From Epiperipatus broadwayi (lineage: Eukaryota > Onychophora > Udeonychophora > Euonychophora > Peripatidae), in the NCBI GenBank assembly GCA_028023455.1, contig JAQFVV010012498.1:372001-436000 (forward strand): DNA of 64,000 nucleotides, read 5' to 3'. The translations under genes were made by a program, and so were the position numbers. Positions 1 through 12,102 of the stretch are shown here, in pieces. Position 1 is the stretch's first letter. Each line of letters opens with the position of its first letter. Below the pieces are notes generated by a model. It saw only the letters and a list, made by a program, of their open reading frames with translations, was not told the origin of the DNA and searched no databases.

Positions 1-348
1 AGTATACAATTTATCAAGAATTATATTGTATTAAATTTCTTTTGATGCTAAAGTTTTGATAGACTTTCCAAGAGATTAAAATGTACAGTAGGTGTTTTTT
101 TTTTATATCTGAGAAACAACTTTGAAAGAATTGCATGATAAAAGGTTGTAAAAATTAGTGTCGAGAGATATTAAAAAATTGTTTCATTAATTTTCAAAAA
201 AAAAAACACCTGATAGAGCACACATAATAGGTTATTCTTTTGACAACTTAAAATGGATGAGAATAGAAGTTTACCTAAATATAGGAAAAAATATATTTAT
301 TTATTAGGTATTATGTTTTATTTACAGCAGTAGTAAGAATAAAAAATC

Positions 349-838
349 CTGATTTAGTTTGCACTCACAGCCATTTCGAAATCTAAAAACCACTGCTGAC
401 ACATCCATCTGACAAATGACATAAATATTGAATAAAAGTACGTTAAATTCATATTTTACAAATAATAAGCTAGTAAAAATAATATGCTTTATTTTATTAG
501 GATTTTTTTTTTTAATTTACTTTCATAAAATATTTGAAATATGATGATGCAAAGCGCCGAATTTGTTGGGAGGGAAAAGGATGGTTTGGCGGATATGAAG
601 TATTGTCCAAAAGTTGCAGGAGTCTGATCAAACCAAGTTTATAATTTCCAAATACTAAAATATTATATTATATGCCCATATGAAATAAAGCATATTATTT
701 TTACTAGTTTATAATTTCTAAAATATGAATTTAAAGTACTTTTATTCAATATTTATATCATTTATCAGTTGGATATGTCAGTGGTGTTTTTGGCTGGTCT
801 TTAAATTTCAAAATAGCTGCGAATGCAAACTAAATCGG
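349..838. mobile_element. Foldback MITE with ~148-bp inverted arms
   Basis: The left arm (about 349-495) and the right arm (about 680-838) are imperfect reverse complements over nearly 150 bp, beginning CTGATTTAGTTTGCA on the left and ending TGCAAACTAAATCGG on the right. The ~180-bp centre has no reading frame of note. Long terminal inverted repeats around a short non-coding core are the structure of a non-autonomous foldback DNA transposon. I could not define a convincing target-site duplication, so the superfamily is unassigned. Several mismatches between the arms show it is old. Confidence 0.75.
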
Positions 839-840
839 CA

Positions 841-2090
841 CCAAATAAAATATAGATAATGTCTTTTTTTTTCTAATATTATTTAACATTCATTCTAAAA
901 AAAATAATAAACATCAAAAAAAAAAAAGAATTGTTAATGAGGGAGTTAAATAATGATCAGACATGGAGAAAAAGTTAGAAAAAAAAACTTATAGAACAGG
1001 TTACTATTTTAAATAAGTAAAAGTAATAAAACAAAATTTAGAATAAAAATCATGATGAATGAACAGGTTTTTAATTTATAGAGAGTAAGAAGCATTAAAA
1101 ATTGTAATAAAAAAAAAAAAAACTTAAATGTTTTTCTAGTATAGAACAGAAATTCGGATTATTAAAAAAAAAAAAAGTAAAAGTAATTCAAACTTCTTGA
1201 GATGTGTGTTAAGAAGACTAGATAAATTGGTATACAGGATTAAAAATCATAAATACTTAAGTAAAGTGACAGACAGAAAAACCTAATAAAATTTTTTTTT
1301 AAAAAAGTATACATTTATTTTTATAAACAGATAAGTAAAAAAATTAAATGGATAATATGTTCTTAATAAGTAAATATAACTGATCAAAATATTCAAATCT
1401 AATTTTGATTTTGAAATTCATTAGAGGTTTTCTAATATCAACATTCAGGCATAACTTTTCAATAATCTTTCTTTGCATAACCAAATTTCCTACATAGCAA
1501 AATTATTTCACTCTTATTTTTGTTATACAAAACAGAACTTTATTTTCCATTCAATACCATTTTCATATTGGGGTGAGACCTTTGTCTACCCTATACACAT
1601 TATATTGTTGGTTAATCAATGATTTTTTCACTTTTTCCTTCTTTATAGTTTCTTACTTGCTTTCTAATTCTTCTACTTTGATTAATCCTTTTACTTGAAT
1701 TTCTCTTTTTTAACATACCACACTATTTATTTCAACCAATATTGTGGAGTTCTATACTTCGTGGCACTCAACATATATTAATTATAAAAAAAGGTAATGA
1801 TAAATAATAAATTCAGTATCTGTATAAATATAATATCATTATTAGAATTATATAATAATTGCATTTTTTATTTATATAGTTTATGTATTAGCACTCATTT
1901 AATCATTCATATTTACTTAATGGTCTTCAATCTCCTATTAGAAATGTGCATTCATTTATCTAAGATAGTTAGGGACCAACTAAATTTTTAAGACTGGGAG
2001 CTTGTGATGCTGACCATTAGTGTTTTGCATTGGAACAATTTTAATGATTTTAGATGTATAAATACAACTCTGAATAATGCATTATTCAGT
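841..2090. other. A+T-rich stretch without recognised gene
   Basis: Runs of A or T up to about 14 bases and short imperfect repeats are the only structure seen. The open frame near 1797-1991 is very rich in Ile, Leu and Asn, as expected of random A+T-rich DNA, and resembles no known family. Confidence 0.6.
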
Positions 2091-2091
2091 A

Positions 2092-2140
2092 GCAAACTCT
2101 CCAAACAGTAGTGCCACCCAGTGCAAGCCATAGAAATCAA
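2092..2140 (+). repeat. Fragment of the foldback family seen at 18.7 and 48-50 kb
   Basis: About 49 bp match the terminal inverted repeat of the elements at 18748-19097 and 48175-49803 (core AGTAGTGCCACCCAGTGCAA, followed by a CCATAGAAATCAA-like stretch). Only one terminus is present, so this is a truncated copy or solo arm. Confidence 0.75.
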
Positions 2141-2145
2141 AATCT

Positions 2146-5100
2146 CAGATTCATAAATAAAAATTAGTAAACCATATTTATTAAAAACTTTCCTTTACTA
2201 TACATAGATATATTTTCTTTTCGTATTAAGTTATTTCTACTAAAAGAACCATTCAAGTTTAACCTATGATTTAATTCTTCTATTATACTTCAATATCTAT
2301 TTAATAATCTAATCAAAGTATTTGTAATTGTTAACTTCTAATTCATGATCATGAATCTTTATTTTTTTCTTCTGAAAAAATTTATTAAACATAACTTTAA
2401 TCTTTGCATTATTGAACAATATTTTATGATCATTAATATAAAGGGAGGTTATGGTATCTATTTTTAACTCTACATAAAATTTTCTAAACTATTCTTAGAA
2501 TACTTTTAATATTTACCAAATTTTTAGAATTGTTTAAGGATGAATTTAAACCCCACTCCTAAAACAACATTCTTTCCATCTACCAACAAAAGACTATTTT
2601 TATTAATTAATCTATAAAATGATGATTTATAAGCCAGAGAAATAAATTCCCTTTCTATCATTACAATATCTTAAATCAATATAATAATTACCAAATTATT
2701 TTCTTCTAATCAATGCATTACTTTAAACATTATTTAATCTTTTACTTCTAAAACAAAAATTCACTAATCCAGTCTTTTTATGAATAAATAGCTGATAACT
2801 ATCAGAGCTAATCATATTACTTAGATTTTTATTTTTAATATAATGATAATAGTAAAAAAAAGTACAATTAATTCTATTTCTAACAACTGATAAATCTAAA
2901 AACTGTTTGACTTTACTTTTTACTTTAAAGGTAAAATTAGTACATGGCAATGGAGAATACCTTCCTGAACTTTTTAAAAATCTCTTTATATTGAAACAGT
3001 AAGATCTGCTTTGCAGATCTTCGTTTCACCTTTTCTCACCTTTTTCCTACCCTCATATCTTAGTTTAAACTCCAGTGTATCATAGTGTGTCTGCAATGCG
3101 CTTATATACCGAAAATCCCGCCCAATTTTAAACCATGAGTACAACGCTCATGTTATATATAATTGTATAACTCATGCCCAATAAATAAAATGTTATAAAT
3201 TATGTGTATGTTCACATAATTTAGATTTATTTAAAAAGTAGGTTATATAGGTTGTAATTGCGCACACACTGGGATATTTATTTTAAAACTTACGTTAGAA
3301 TAATAAATTATTTAAAATTATTGTGTTTGAATCTGTTTACAAAATATATTAGTCGTAATATTTGTTTGATTTAAAATAAAATTCATATTCATTTCGTAAA
3401 TAAATTCAAATATTGAAAATTAAAAAGTAAAATAATTTTCTTTTAGATTTAATAAAAATCACACCATATATTTTCTGTTAAAAATAAATGAGGGCTGGTA
3501 GGAACAATAGTTTTAATTATTTAATGTTATAAGAGCTTATCTAAAAATACAGCAGATGTCCACTTAAAGTCTTTTCTTTCAATTAGCAAAAGTTTGTTTT
3601 AATTAAATCAAAGTTGTAATCCGAATGTCGACAGGGAAATTAACAATAGAAATTAATTAAAATTTTGTTGAATTCCTTTAGACATTCAGATAGGATGGAT
3701 TACAGCTGATAAATGAGCAAATTTTGAAATATTTTTGTAATGCTCCAGGGCAGTTGTATTGTGCAATTTCACTATATATAGGAGGGTTTTCTTTTGTTCT
3801 TCATTCTAATATCTTTCTAAGATTATTCTGAGATTCGAGTAATATTCCAGAAAATGTTCTTGTATTCTTCTAGCAATTATTCTAATATTCTAGCAAGATT
3901 TCATATTAGCAGATTGCTAAGCTTTCAAAATAATTGTTGCTGAACTATCTGAGACTTTTGGAAAAATAGCTACGTGCCTGAAAATTTAAGTATTTGAAGC
4001 CGAGTTTCGTCTTCAAAAAAATTTACCATGTTCTACAGTTTCACTTGAAATATCTATGAATAATCCCACCTTTAAAATTGCTAGCTTTGAAATGATGGAG
4101 TAGAGCCGGCAAGAAGACTATTTTCCCCTCAGGAATGGCCGGCCACTGCTCTATACCATCTAATGCTGTCACATAGGAAACCCTGAAACTGCTGCTGCTG
4201 AAATATGAACAATACCAGATTTTGCTGCTGAGTCGTATAAAATCTGCCGACCATCAATCTACCTGCAAATGCTTCTCTAGAGGTAACCCAACATTAACCC
4301 ACGAGCTCTTGAGATTCTCTCCTATAAGTAATATGCTATAGCTATTTAAATTGTTTTTCCATTATTTTACTTTACTTTATCATGTATTCCTTTAAAATGT
4401 TCTAATATAATCAATAATTTTGCTCTCTATCCTTGGGTTAATATTTTATACTTATTAATCTTTCTCTTTATTTTATTATGATAGTGTGCCAGTTTGACCG
4501 AGTGAATTATTCCCTTTGTTGAAAGCAAGATGCCGATATTAAGGCATTTTAAAATTATAAATAGTTCCCATTTTTATTATCTCGTGAATCACTCGTTCGA
4601 GGGCTATTCTAATCTTAGTCAATATATGTAATAATTATATAGTTTTAAATCTACATTTTACCGATTTTAACCTAATATGAGAGTATGTGCGAGGTCAATG
4701 ATTAAATGTGTCACAAATGCATGATTGCGTAAATAAATCTATGCTTAACCCGCAAGCATGCATTTTCCTATTTTAAAATATATTCTGCTTTAATTTCAAA
4801 GTTCGTAATTGAGGTCAAGAATGGGCGGATTCTCTTTAAGTAATTATTGGGGGATTGATTAGGCACTTTCTCAATCTGTAAATCCATTTTGTATGCTTTC
4901 TATACGCTAGTCAAGTCTTGCTAGTAAGTGAATCGGTTATCGAGACCGCTTTGTTTCTCTTCAAGGGCTTTAAATGGCCAAGTCCGTTCCCCTTTCGATT
5001 TCTGCGTTTCCCAGGCAGTGTGCATTTGAATGTCACACCTGGGAGTTAGACGCAGCCATCACCCAGCCGCTAAGTTTTGGATGAGTCCAGACTTTGGCTG

Positions 5101-6180
5101 TCCGTGACAACACATTCCTACAGATCAATGGTGAGATGCCCTCATAGTCGTTTCACATATTCACTATAATTCTACTTATTTATATTTTATTAAAGCATCC
5201 ATGATTTAAACGTATCACACCCTCCATCCTTTAATATATTCATTATTAGCAATACCGACCTCCCAATATAACTTTAATTATAATTATAAAATAAATGCCT
5301 TGATCACATCCCCACTTTATCACTTAGTAAGCTTTGGTCCGTGCTATTCTCGAAATCAAGTAATATTCTATTAAACCTTAATGTTCAAATGTTTTATTAA
5401 ACTTTTATAATTTACTCAAAGCACCTCGCACATCTTCCTATCTCTTTTAAGCACCTTATCGTAATACTATATTGGCCCGAGAGATAGACTATATACTTAA
5501 CAACCTTTTATGTAATTTTTATGGAATGTTATGCTAACAGCCACTTTAGTAAGCGTCCCTGTCTCATATAAGCAGACAGTGTGTGTTATATATACTTCTT
5601 ACTATAATAATAAATCTTTTAAATCTTATAAACTAATTTTGATCTTTTATTTTATTGATCCCTATCACTGTCTCGGTCTATATATCTATTTTATACATTT
5701 CTTTTGTACTATCCATAGATGTTAATTAGCAACCCAAACTTATCTCATAGTATAAAGTCTCTTTGTTTCTCCCTGACCACCAGGCACCGGTAAAGGGATA
5801 TATTATTAGAAGCATCAGATGCATTATCACGTAGGTGGCCCTGTGGAATTTGGGCTTTAGATTCAAACTTAGTATATCTAGAAGGCAACCCCTCCTAGAG
5901 TGTTCAGTTTCGTGTTTGGGGTTTGAATTCTGCAGTGTGTTAGCGAGATAGACGAATCTGACCGTTACAATATACAACCACATATGAAAACAACTATTAG
6001 TCATTTGACTTCTAAATTTCTTTCTCTTTGTTTTGCTCAGATATTTCTGATATCTAGTTTTCCTACTTGATTGTTTTAAAAATGTTTGCTCATCTGGTTT
6101 AGCCTAAGTTAACTTCAAAAAAATTATTAAAGATAATAACTTTGCTTTTATACCTGTTCTAGTTCATTTATTTATTTTTC
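2146..6180. other. Non-coding stretch with a G+C-richer patch (3.0-5.2 kb)
   Basis: No conserved protein could be read on either strand. From about 3000 to 5200 the sequence is less A+T-rich, has CpG-containing stretches and includes a TATA-like site, suggesting decayed LTR or other mobile-element sequence. Around 5905-5930 there is a GGGTTTGAATTC string like a tRNA B box, a possible SINE trace. The minus-strand open frame near 5726-6004 (92 codons) is unrecognised. Confidence 0.4.
3772..3785 (+). promoter_or_regulatory. TATA-box-like motif
   Basis: CTATATATAGGAGG lies in the G+C-richer patch, downstream of a GTGCAATTT string. It has the form of an RNA polymerase II TATA box, as in LTR promoters, but in such A+T-rich DNA chance occurrence is likely and no dependent gene is visible. 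Confidence 0.2.
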
Positions 6181-6207
6181 TTTGTCTGCTCGTATATTTA
6201 CCAATGT

Positions 6208-6330
6208 TTAAAAGATGGTATTATTATGCCCATTTTTAAAAAGAGTGAGCTATTAATTATTAGCAATTACAGGCCTATTTCAACCATTTCTGTTAATGCT
6301 AAATTATTTGAGATGATAGTTAAGGTTGAA
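6208..6330 (+). pseudogene. LINE reverse transcriptase, 5' part (interrupted)
   Basis: The plus strand reads as the start of a non-LTR retrotransposon reverse transcriptase: MPIFKK, then NYRPIST, then AKLFEMIVK. These match the conserved block in which a P-[IL]-x-K stretch is followed by NYRPIS and an xKxFE helix in jockey/CR1-type LINEs. The frame is lost right after this block, and the next expected RT motif (QFGF) appears only some 1.3 kb further on at about 7710, past an unrelated LTR-like insertion. The two pieces are therefore one disrupted LINE ORF2. The protein would copy element RNA at a nicked target site. This copy is dead: interrupted, frameshifted and with stops. Confidence 0.75.
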
Positions 6331-7659
6331 GCGTTTTGCCAGTCTGACTAGGACTCTGTTACACATAAAATGCATGAGTTGATCAAGTTATAAAAAAAGA
6401 AGAAAGCTTCATTCCTATTTCTAAAAACATAACTATATTTCCTATCAACTCTACCTAGTAATGGTTACGATTTACACTATCGACGGAATCAGCTTTTATT
6501 TCTTTTATAAGGGCGCCAGGATTCATATAAGAATCCGCTGAAATCCATCGCATCGCGTCTCGGAAATTAAAAAGAAAAATGCTTTTAAAAGAATCGGTAT
6601 CATATTTTACCGTAACTAGAGTTATTTTCTAGATATTATTATTCCTGGAGCTTAGTCAACACATATTGGCAAAGGTAAATTATACTTTTAAATCTTACTA
6701 AACTAATATTAATAAATTTAATAATAACGCACAAGGAAAAGTTGGTATTAGAAATAAATATTTTATTCTAACAAATTAAAATGTTTAAAGAGAAATTACT
6801 AATTAAATAAAACTGGAGAGAACACACGCTAATCCAAATAATGAATCAATTAATAAAAAAAACCAGTTAAAGTTCTTAGGTAAACAAGAGTCTCTTGAAC
6901 AATAAAATTAAAGTCTCTATCAGGATTCTATTATAAGCTTATTTTTAAGAATGGTTTGCCGACAATTTAGCCACAATCGGTAATAGTTAATCTTAACTTA
7001 CCGGTAAGTTTAGCGAGAAAATTGTAGATTACTATGCATAGTTTTTTTTTGTGGGAAAATGAGCTCGTCCATCGGTTATAAGTTGATCTTGATCTATCCT
7101 ACTGTTTGGTGACAAAAGCTTTTCTGGTGTCCGTCTTCAGGTATGATGTCAGCAAAAGCCCAGTCCACTCCAACATGCATAATTATTTTAGTGTAGAGTA
7201 GTCCTGGATATATTTTTGTTATCCAGGATGAACCATGGGAAAAACAGGCAAAACAAGATGTTGATCAAACTGGTCTCTTCCTTTTTATACTCGAGATCCA
7301 GTTTTCAGACTTTTGCACATGTTATTATTATCATGGCAAGTTTATAATCTTGTACATTATCATTTTTCAATTACAAAGTTCTCTTTTTTAGTGTCTTTCG
7401 CCCATCTTTAATCAGCTAAAATGTTTTTCTTTTAGCTTATCTGGATTAGTAATTTGTGTCTTTTGTTCTCTCCAATTTTTACTTTTAATTAGATAAAAAA
7501 AATATGGACGAAAAATTTAACTTTCATTGTACGTTTTTAAAAAAAAATTATACGAACTAAAAAAAATTTTAATTGCATCTTTTACTAAGATCGCTAAATT
7601 TACTTTTTCTTTCAGCTTTTACCAAATGCTAATATGTATATTTGTACCATATATAAATA
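6331..7659 (-). mobile_element. LTR-like element inserted in a LINE pseudogene
   Basis: This block separates two parts of one LINE reverse-transcriptase pseudogene. Its right portion (about 7107-7515), read on the minus strand, aligns with the plus strand at 63625-64000, including a shared TATA motif (GTATAAAA at 7281-7290 on the minus strand) and a shared stretch around CCTGGATAACAA. The promoter-like organisation and presence of two dispersed copies fit an LTR or the 5' region of an LTR retroelement, in minus orientation here. No gag or pol protein was read in the block, so it is probably a solo LTR or a strongly deleted copy. Exact ends and target duplications are unresolved. Confidence 0.55.
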
Positions 7660-8720
7660 AATGGTACAAGGTTAAGATATTATTCTTGAATATGCATAAA
7701 GTAATTTCTGTATAGCAGTTTGGTTTTGTTGCTAAAAAGACTACTTCGGATCTTTTCATAGCCATGTACACAATTTAACATTGTATTAAATAATGGTCTA
7801 AAGACAGCATCCATTTATTTGGATTTATCTTAAGTATTTGATTACGTTTATCATACAACTCTTCTACATTGATTATATTCATATGGTTTTCAGATCATTT
7901 TGCTTTCTGGTTAAAAAGTTATTAAAAAGACAGAAGCAGGATATTAAAATACCTGGTGTTATTAATGATTTTAAACTGTTTAATCATGGAATCACACAGG
8001 AGTTTGTTCTTGGCTTTATATTATTTTTAATGTATATGATATTTTTGATTTATCTTGGATTCAGTGATTTATATTTTGCTATTGATATTGTTCTGTCTTG
8101 TGATGTTGTTTTATATATTGTTGAACAGGTGATTAATAAGGATTTGGCAGTAATAAATAATTGTTTTATGTTAAACTGTTTAACTGCCAATCATAATAAG
8201 TGAGGGCTATTCTATTTTCTCATAAATACTCTTCACATTCACTTAATATCAGTATATATAGTCAGTATAAAGTTCATTCCAATAGTATTTGTAGTTGCGG
8301 TATTATCATGTACATTGATAATAATTGTTTTTATTTGTGTTTTTATTAATTTGAGGTTATCTTTGGTTGTCATAATTAGCTATTTACGTTCTCAGCAGTA
8401 TGCAAGAGGGGAATTTTGTCTAGGTCTATTTTGATGATTATTTATGTTGCTTATTATTAAAGTATATTGTCTTATAAAATATCTATTTGGTGTGGTTGTA
8501 CTATTTACTAGCTATCTTCATTATGAAGTTTACAAAATTATATCATGCATATTATTTTTGGTAGGCTTAGATTGATTTCTGTACATGATACTTATAATAA
8601 ATCTTATGTGTTATCTGATATTAAGCTTTATAAGTGTGGAGTGATTATTGATGATATATATCATTGTCATTACTTTTTGTATCGAAAAATAGTGCCATGG
8701 ATAATTTAGTTACAATGATG
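7660..8720 (+). pseudogene. LINE reverse transcriptase, main part (jockey/CR1-like)
   Basis: After the insertion, consecutive RT blocks can be read on the plus strand in shifting frames: QFGFVAKKTTSDLFIA near 7710, then a YLDLS-x-VFDYV block (the LDLSKAFD motif) near 7815, a YSYGF block near 7875, then from about 7990 GITQEFVLGFILFLMY, equivalent to G-x-PQGSVLGPxLFLxYIND. The catalytic FADD box appears as FAIDIVLS, with the first catalytic Asp lost, followed by a long helix and the LTANHNK block (about 8170-8200). Order and spacing match a jockey/CR1-group LINE. Downstream to about 8720 the text is still compatible with the C-terminal region but is too decayed to assign. Stops, at least two frameshifts and the damaged catalytic box make it a pseudogene. 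Confidence 0.75.
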
Positions 8721-8812
8721 TCAGACTATTTAATCCTTTTATTGTTAATTAATCAATAGAAGTTGACCATATATTTTAAAATAAACTTTGGTTATTGTAT
8801 TATCTACAACAA

Positions 8813-9076
8813 TACAATTATTATTATTGTTTTAACATTTGCATGCATGGTACATGATTAATGTATAATAGTTCGACACAATTGAAATAAAACAACTACA
8901 TAAAAATAATAAATATTTTCTTTATTGATTAGGTTTTCGTCCTATACAATTATTATTATTGTTTTAACATTTGCATGCATGGTACATGATTAATGTATAA
9001 TAGTTCAACACAATTGAAATAAAACAACTATATAAAAATAATAAATATTTACTTTATTGAACCGGTTTTCGCCCTA
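8813..9076 (+). repeat. 132-bp tandem duplication at the LINE 3' end
   Basis: Positions 8813-8944 and 8945-9076 are near-identical direct repeats (shared core TTTGCATGCATGGTACATGA). Each ends in an AATAAA-containing stretch followed by TTTTCG and a CCTATA string. The repeat sits just after the LINE remnant, so it may be a duplicated LINE 3' tail or a separate small element. Confidence 0.85.
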
Positions 9077-9260
9077 TATTAGGGCCTTTTCAAGAGAAAA
9101 GGCCCTAATATAGGGCAAAAATTGGTTCAATAAAGAAAATATTTATTATTTTTATATAGTTGTTTTATTTCAATTGTGAGGTCCTAATATAGGGTGAAAA
9201 TTGGTTCAATAAAGAAAATATTATTTTTATATAGTTGTTTTACTTCAATTGTGTTGAACT
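9009..9260. repeat. Long near-perfect hairpin plus third inverted copy
   Basis: Arms 9009-9090 and 9097-9178 (82 nt each) are reverse complements with only a few mismatches, separated by the 6-nt loop CAAGAG. The left arm is the second 132-bp unit extended through GCCCTATATTAGGGCC. A partial third copy, in the same orientation as the right arm, follows at about 9179-9260. A hairpin this long with such a short loop is rare and tends to be unstable in genomes, so it is either recent or an assembly fold-back artefact. Confidence 0.85.
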
Positions 9261-11910
9261 ATTATTAATTATTGAAAACAACATTATGGACAAATTTATA
9301 TTTGACCATTATTAAGGATTAATGTATATATATTCTTTGTTTTTTGCTTGGATAATTAACTTTTATATCTATTTCCTGCACTTGTAATTTATTATTTGTA
9401 TTAGTCATTATAGAGTTATTCTCTGTATGTTCTGTATATAATTAATTTATATATACTATCTTTTTTTTTTTTTGTAATTATTTTGAAATATAATGACTTT
9501 TATAGATAACTCTTAGCACGAGTTCTGCTTGTTTGCAGTTCTTCTATTGAATTGAATTATTATAAGTATTATTATCATTACTAAACATAAGTAAAATGAG
9601 ATGCATTAATATTCTAGCACTGCCACATCTGCAAATTCTTTGTAAAATTCATATTTTACTTGCAAAATCACAAAATTTATCATTGCAAAACAAAAAAGTT
9701 TTCAAACCAATTACTTTATGCATAACTAAAACATTTGATTTATAATGAACAAATCTTTTTTTTATATTTGTAACTTAATGAATTATCGTACATTATTTCT
9801 CCAACTTAATTATTTATTTAATTTTTGCAGAAAATTTTTTATGTTGTTTTATGCCCACAATCAAAAACATCAACATATATTGTGTAAATGTTAATGCCTG
9901 AAAAATTTCAAAGATATTTCACTTAAATATAGATAAGGGAAAGTTAGTAATATGTGCAACTGTAGAAAGACTCATCAGCCAAATTTTAGACAAAATATAG
10001 TATTTTCTATCAAAAGAAGCAACAATATTATATTCTTTAAATTTTAAAGATTCAATAATAAATTATCTAGACTACTAATTTATTGAATAATACTATAAAA
10101 TGTGTTAATATTTATTGAATCTAATCTATTAATGAAATCTTACAACTCTGTAACATCCTACAAAGCTATAATGTTATTTTCATGTATTACAGTGTTTTTT
10201 ATTCTATTAATATACTTACTAGAACCAAAAAGTTCTTTTAGTATTTTGCTAATGTATTTAGTTATATTATACAAAAATAATCTACCAAAATAAATTATAT
10301 ACCTCAATAAATTTCTACTTTTATAAAATTGTATATTTTCAAAAATCCGAGGACATACAGAAGTTAAAGAGTGCATATTCATAATATAAAATTTTACCTA
10401 TTGCATTAATCTTTTCTTTTTTAGTACATTATTGATAAATTTCATTCTTCAGTTTTCCATGTTATATCCTATCTACTAAACAGAAACTAAGTTTAATCAT
10501 GTATATAATTTTATTTGGTACTTGGAAATTAAACACATACAAAAACTTAATCTTCTTTTAAACATAACAATAAATTAATTTTAAGATTACATTTAAACAT
10601 GGAAATAAGCATATTACCATAAACTGTTATGAATATTAGCTTTAACTTTATCTTTAGTAATTTTTATTAGTAATATTGTCAGCAATTTGGCAATAATTAT
10701 TATTTATTTCAAAAAAATTGTTAATTCCTGCAATTAATACCAAGTTATTATACTCTTTCCATATTTCACAATATTTATAACCATATTCTAAAATGTATTT
10801 TGTAGTAATTGTATTTTCAAACTGACACATTAACAATGTACACATTATAAAATCATTTAGAAATTTAATATTGAATAAAAAATAACTTTTTATCATACTT
10901 ATTACACATTCAAATGTTCAGAAGTCTTTTTAAATAACTTAATGTTATATATATATATTGTACCGGTCGATTTTGTCTTCATATAAAAAGATCTAGCATC
11001 TAGGCAAAAGTACCTAGAGTCCAATCATGCGCAAGATACATAAGTCAGGAATACTCATGTTTGCCTATTTTCCAGATCTACCAACTTTTGAGCCACAATC
11101 TTGGTAATACCGATCCAATTTATCTCTCTCACTGATATCGCAAAGCGGAGACACAAAAAGACTCTAACTTGAATTTATATAACGGAATATTTTAGTATAA
11201 AATAAAAGTTTGACTCATTTAAAGATCGTGACCTTTCACATTAATTATATATAGAGAGGATTAGCAGGAGATCATCTAATCAGAGAAAGCATAATTCAAT
11301 AACTAAAATATTACTATTTTAAATAAAAGAAACAATGATTCTGCAAGTTATGATATATATAAGATTTATTAATTTATATAAAATATGCTTAAATACTTGA
11401 TTTATTATTCCATTAATTGTCATTGGCCTCTTAACGTACATATAATTTGATTGATATTTACATGGTAACAACAGCTAAATCACCTGAAATTTGTTTATAA
11501 CGTAGAAAATGACAAATTTGATTTATTATTCTATTTTATTGCGGCTAGCTCATATGCCAGTAATTAATAAGTACACTGATGAACACAATTTAGTGCTATA
11601 AGAAATATTTTTGTGAGATACCAATCCACCCCACGGAAAAGAATAGCACTTGACTGATTTAGCTTACAAAGATCATTTTATGATTAAAATATTAACTTTA
11701 CTAAAATACATTTTATATTCATAAACGAGATAATCTGTCTTTACTGAGTGAGAAACGTGTATGGGGTAGTTCATTAAAAATATATAATGAGGTTTCAAAA
11801 AGACGCGCATACGAAAATATTAATCAGTATAATAAAGAAATCTGTTTAGTAGAATCATAACATTATGATTTATGGACATTCATAGGTTTGATTTATGGCA
11901 AGAACTTTAA
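9261..11910. other. A+T-rich stretch without recognised gene
   Basis: Poly-A and poly-T runs and (AT)n tracts dominate. Around 10960-11170 is a G+C-richer patch with TACCGGTCGA and a TATAAAAAGA string at about 10981, possibly part of another LTR, but with no second copy in the window. The open frames near 10102-10382 and 10654-10896 are low-complexity and unrecognised. Confidence 0.5.
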
Positions 11911-11925
11911 GAGAGCAGTGTATGC

Positions 11926-12102
11926 ATGGTGGCGGAATTAGATGATCCAATCTCGGATCTGAAAAATGTGCTTCCAAATTTAAGGACAAAGAATGGTGAC
12001 CGAATTCTTTCTGCTATTTTGGCAGATTCAGTTCACAGAACAAAGGTGTCGGCTATTAATAACGATAGGCCAGATCTTTCCAGAGCGACCCTATGTCAAT
12101 AG
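11926..12102 (+). CDS. Unrecognised 58-codon frame with protein-like composition
   Basis: From an ATG at 11926 the plus strand reads 58 codons to a TAG at 12100. Unlike nearly all other frames here, it has balanced, soluble-protein-like composition (starts MVAELDDPISDLKNVLPNLR, later GDRILSAILADSVHRTK) and lies in a G+C-richer patch. An in-frame stop lies just upstream at 11908-11910. I do not recognise the family. It could be a fragment of a retroelement gag, an exon remnant or a chance frame; no splice junction was convincing. Confidence 0.25.
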   Translation: MVAELDDPISDLKNVLPNLRTKNGDRILSAILADSVHRTKVSAINNDRPDLSRATLCQ

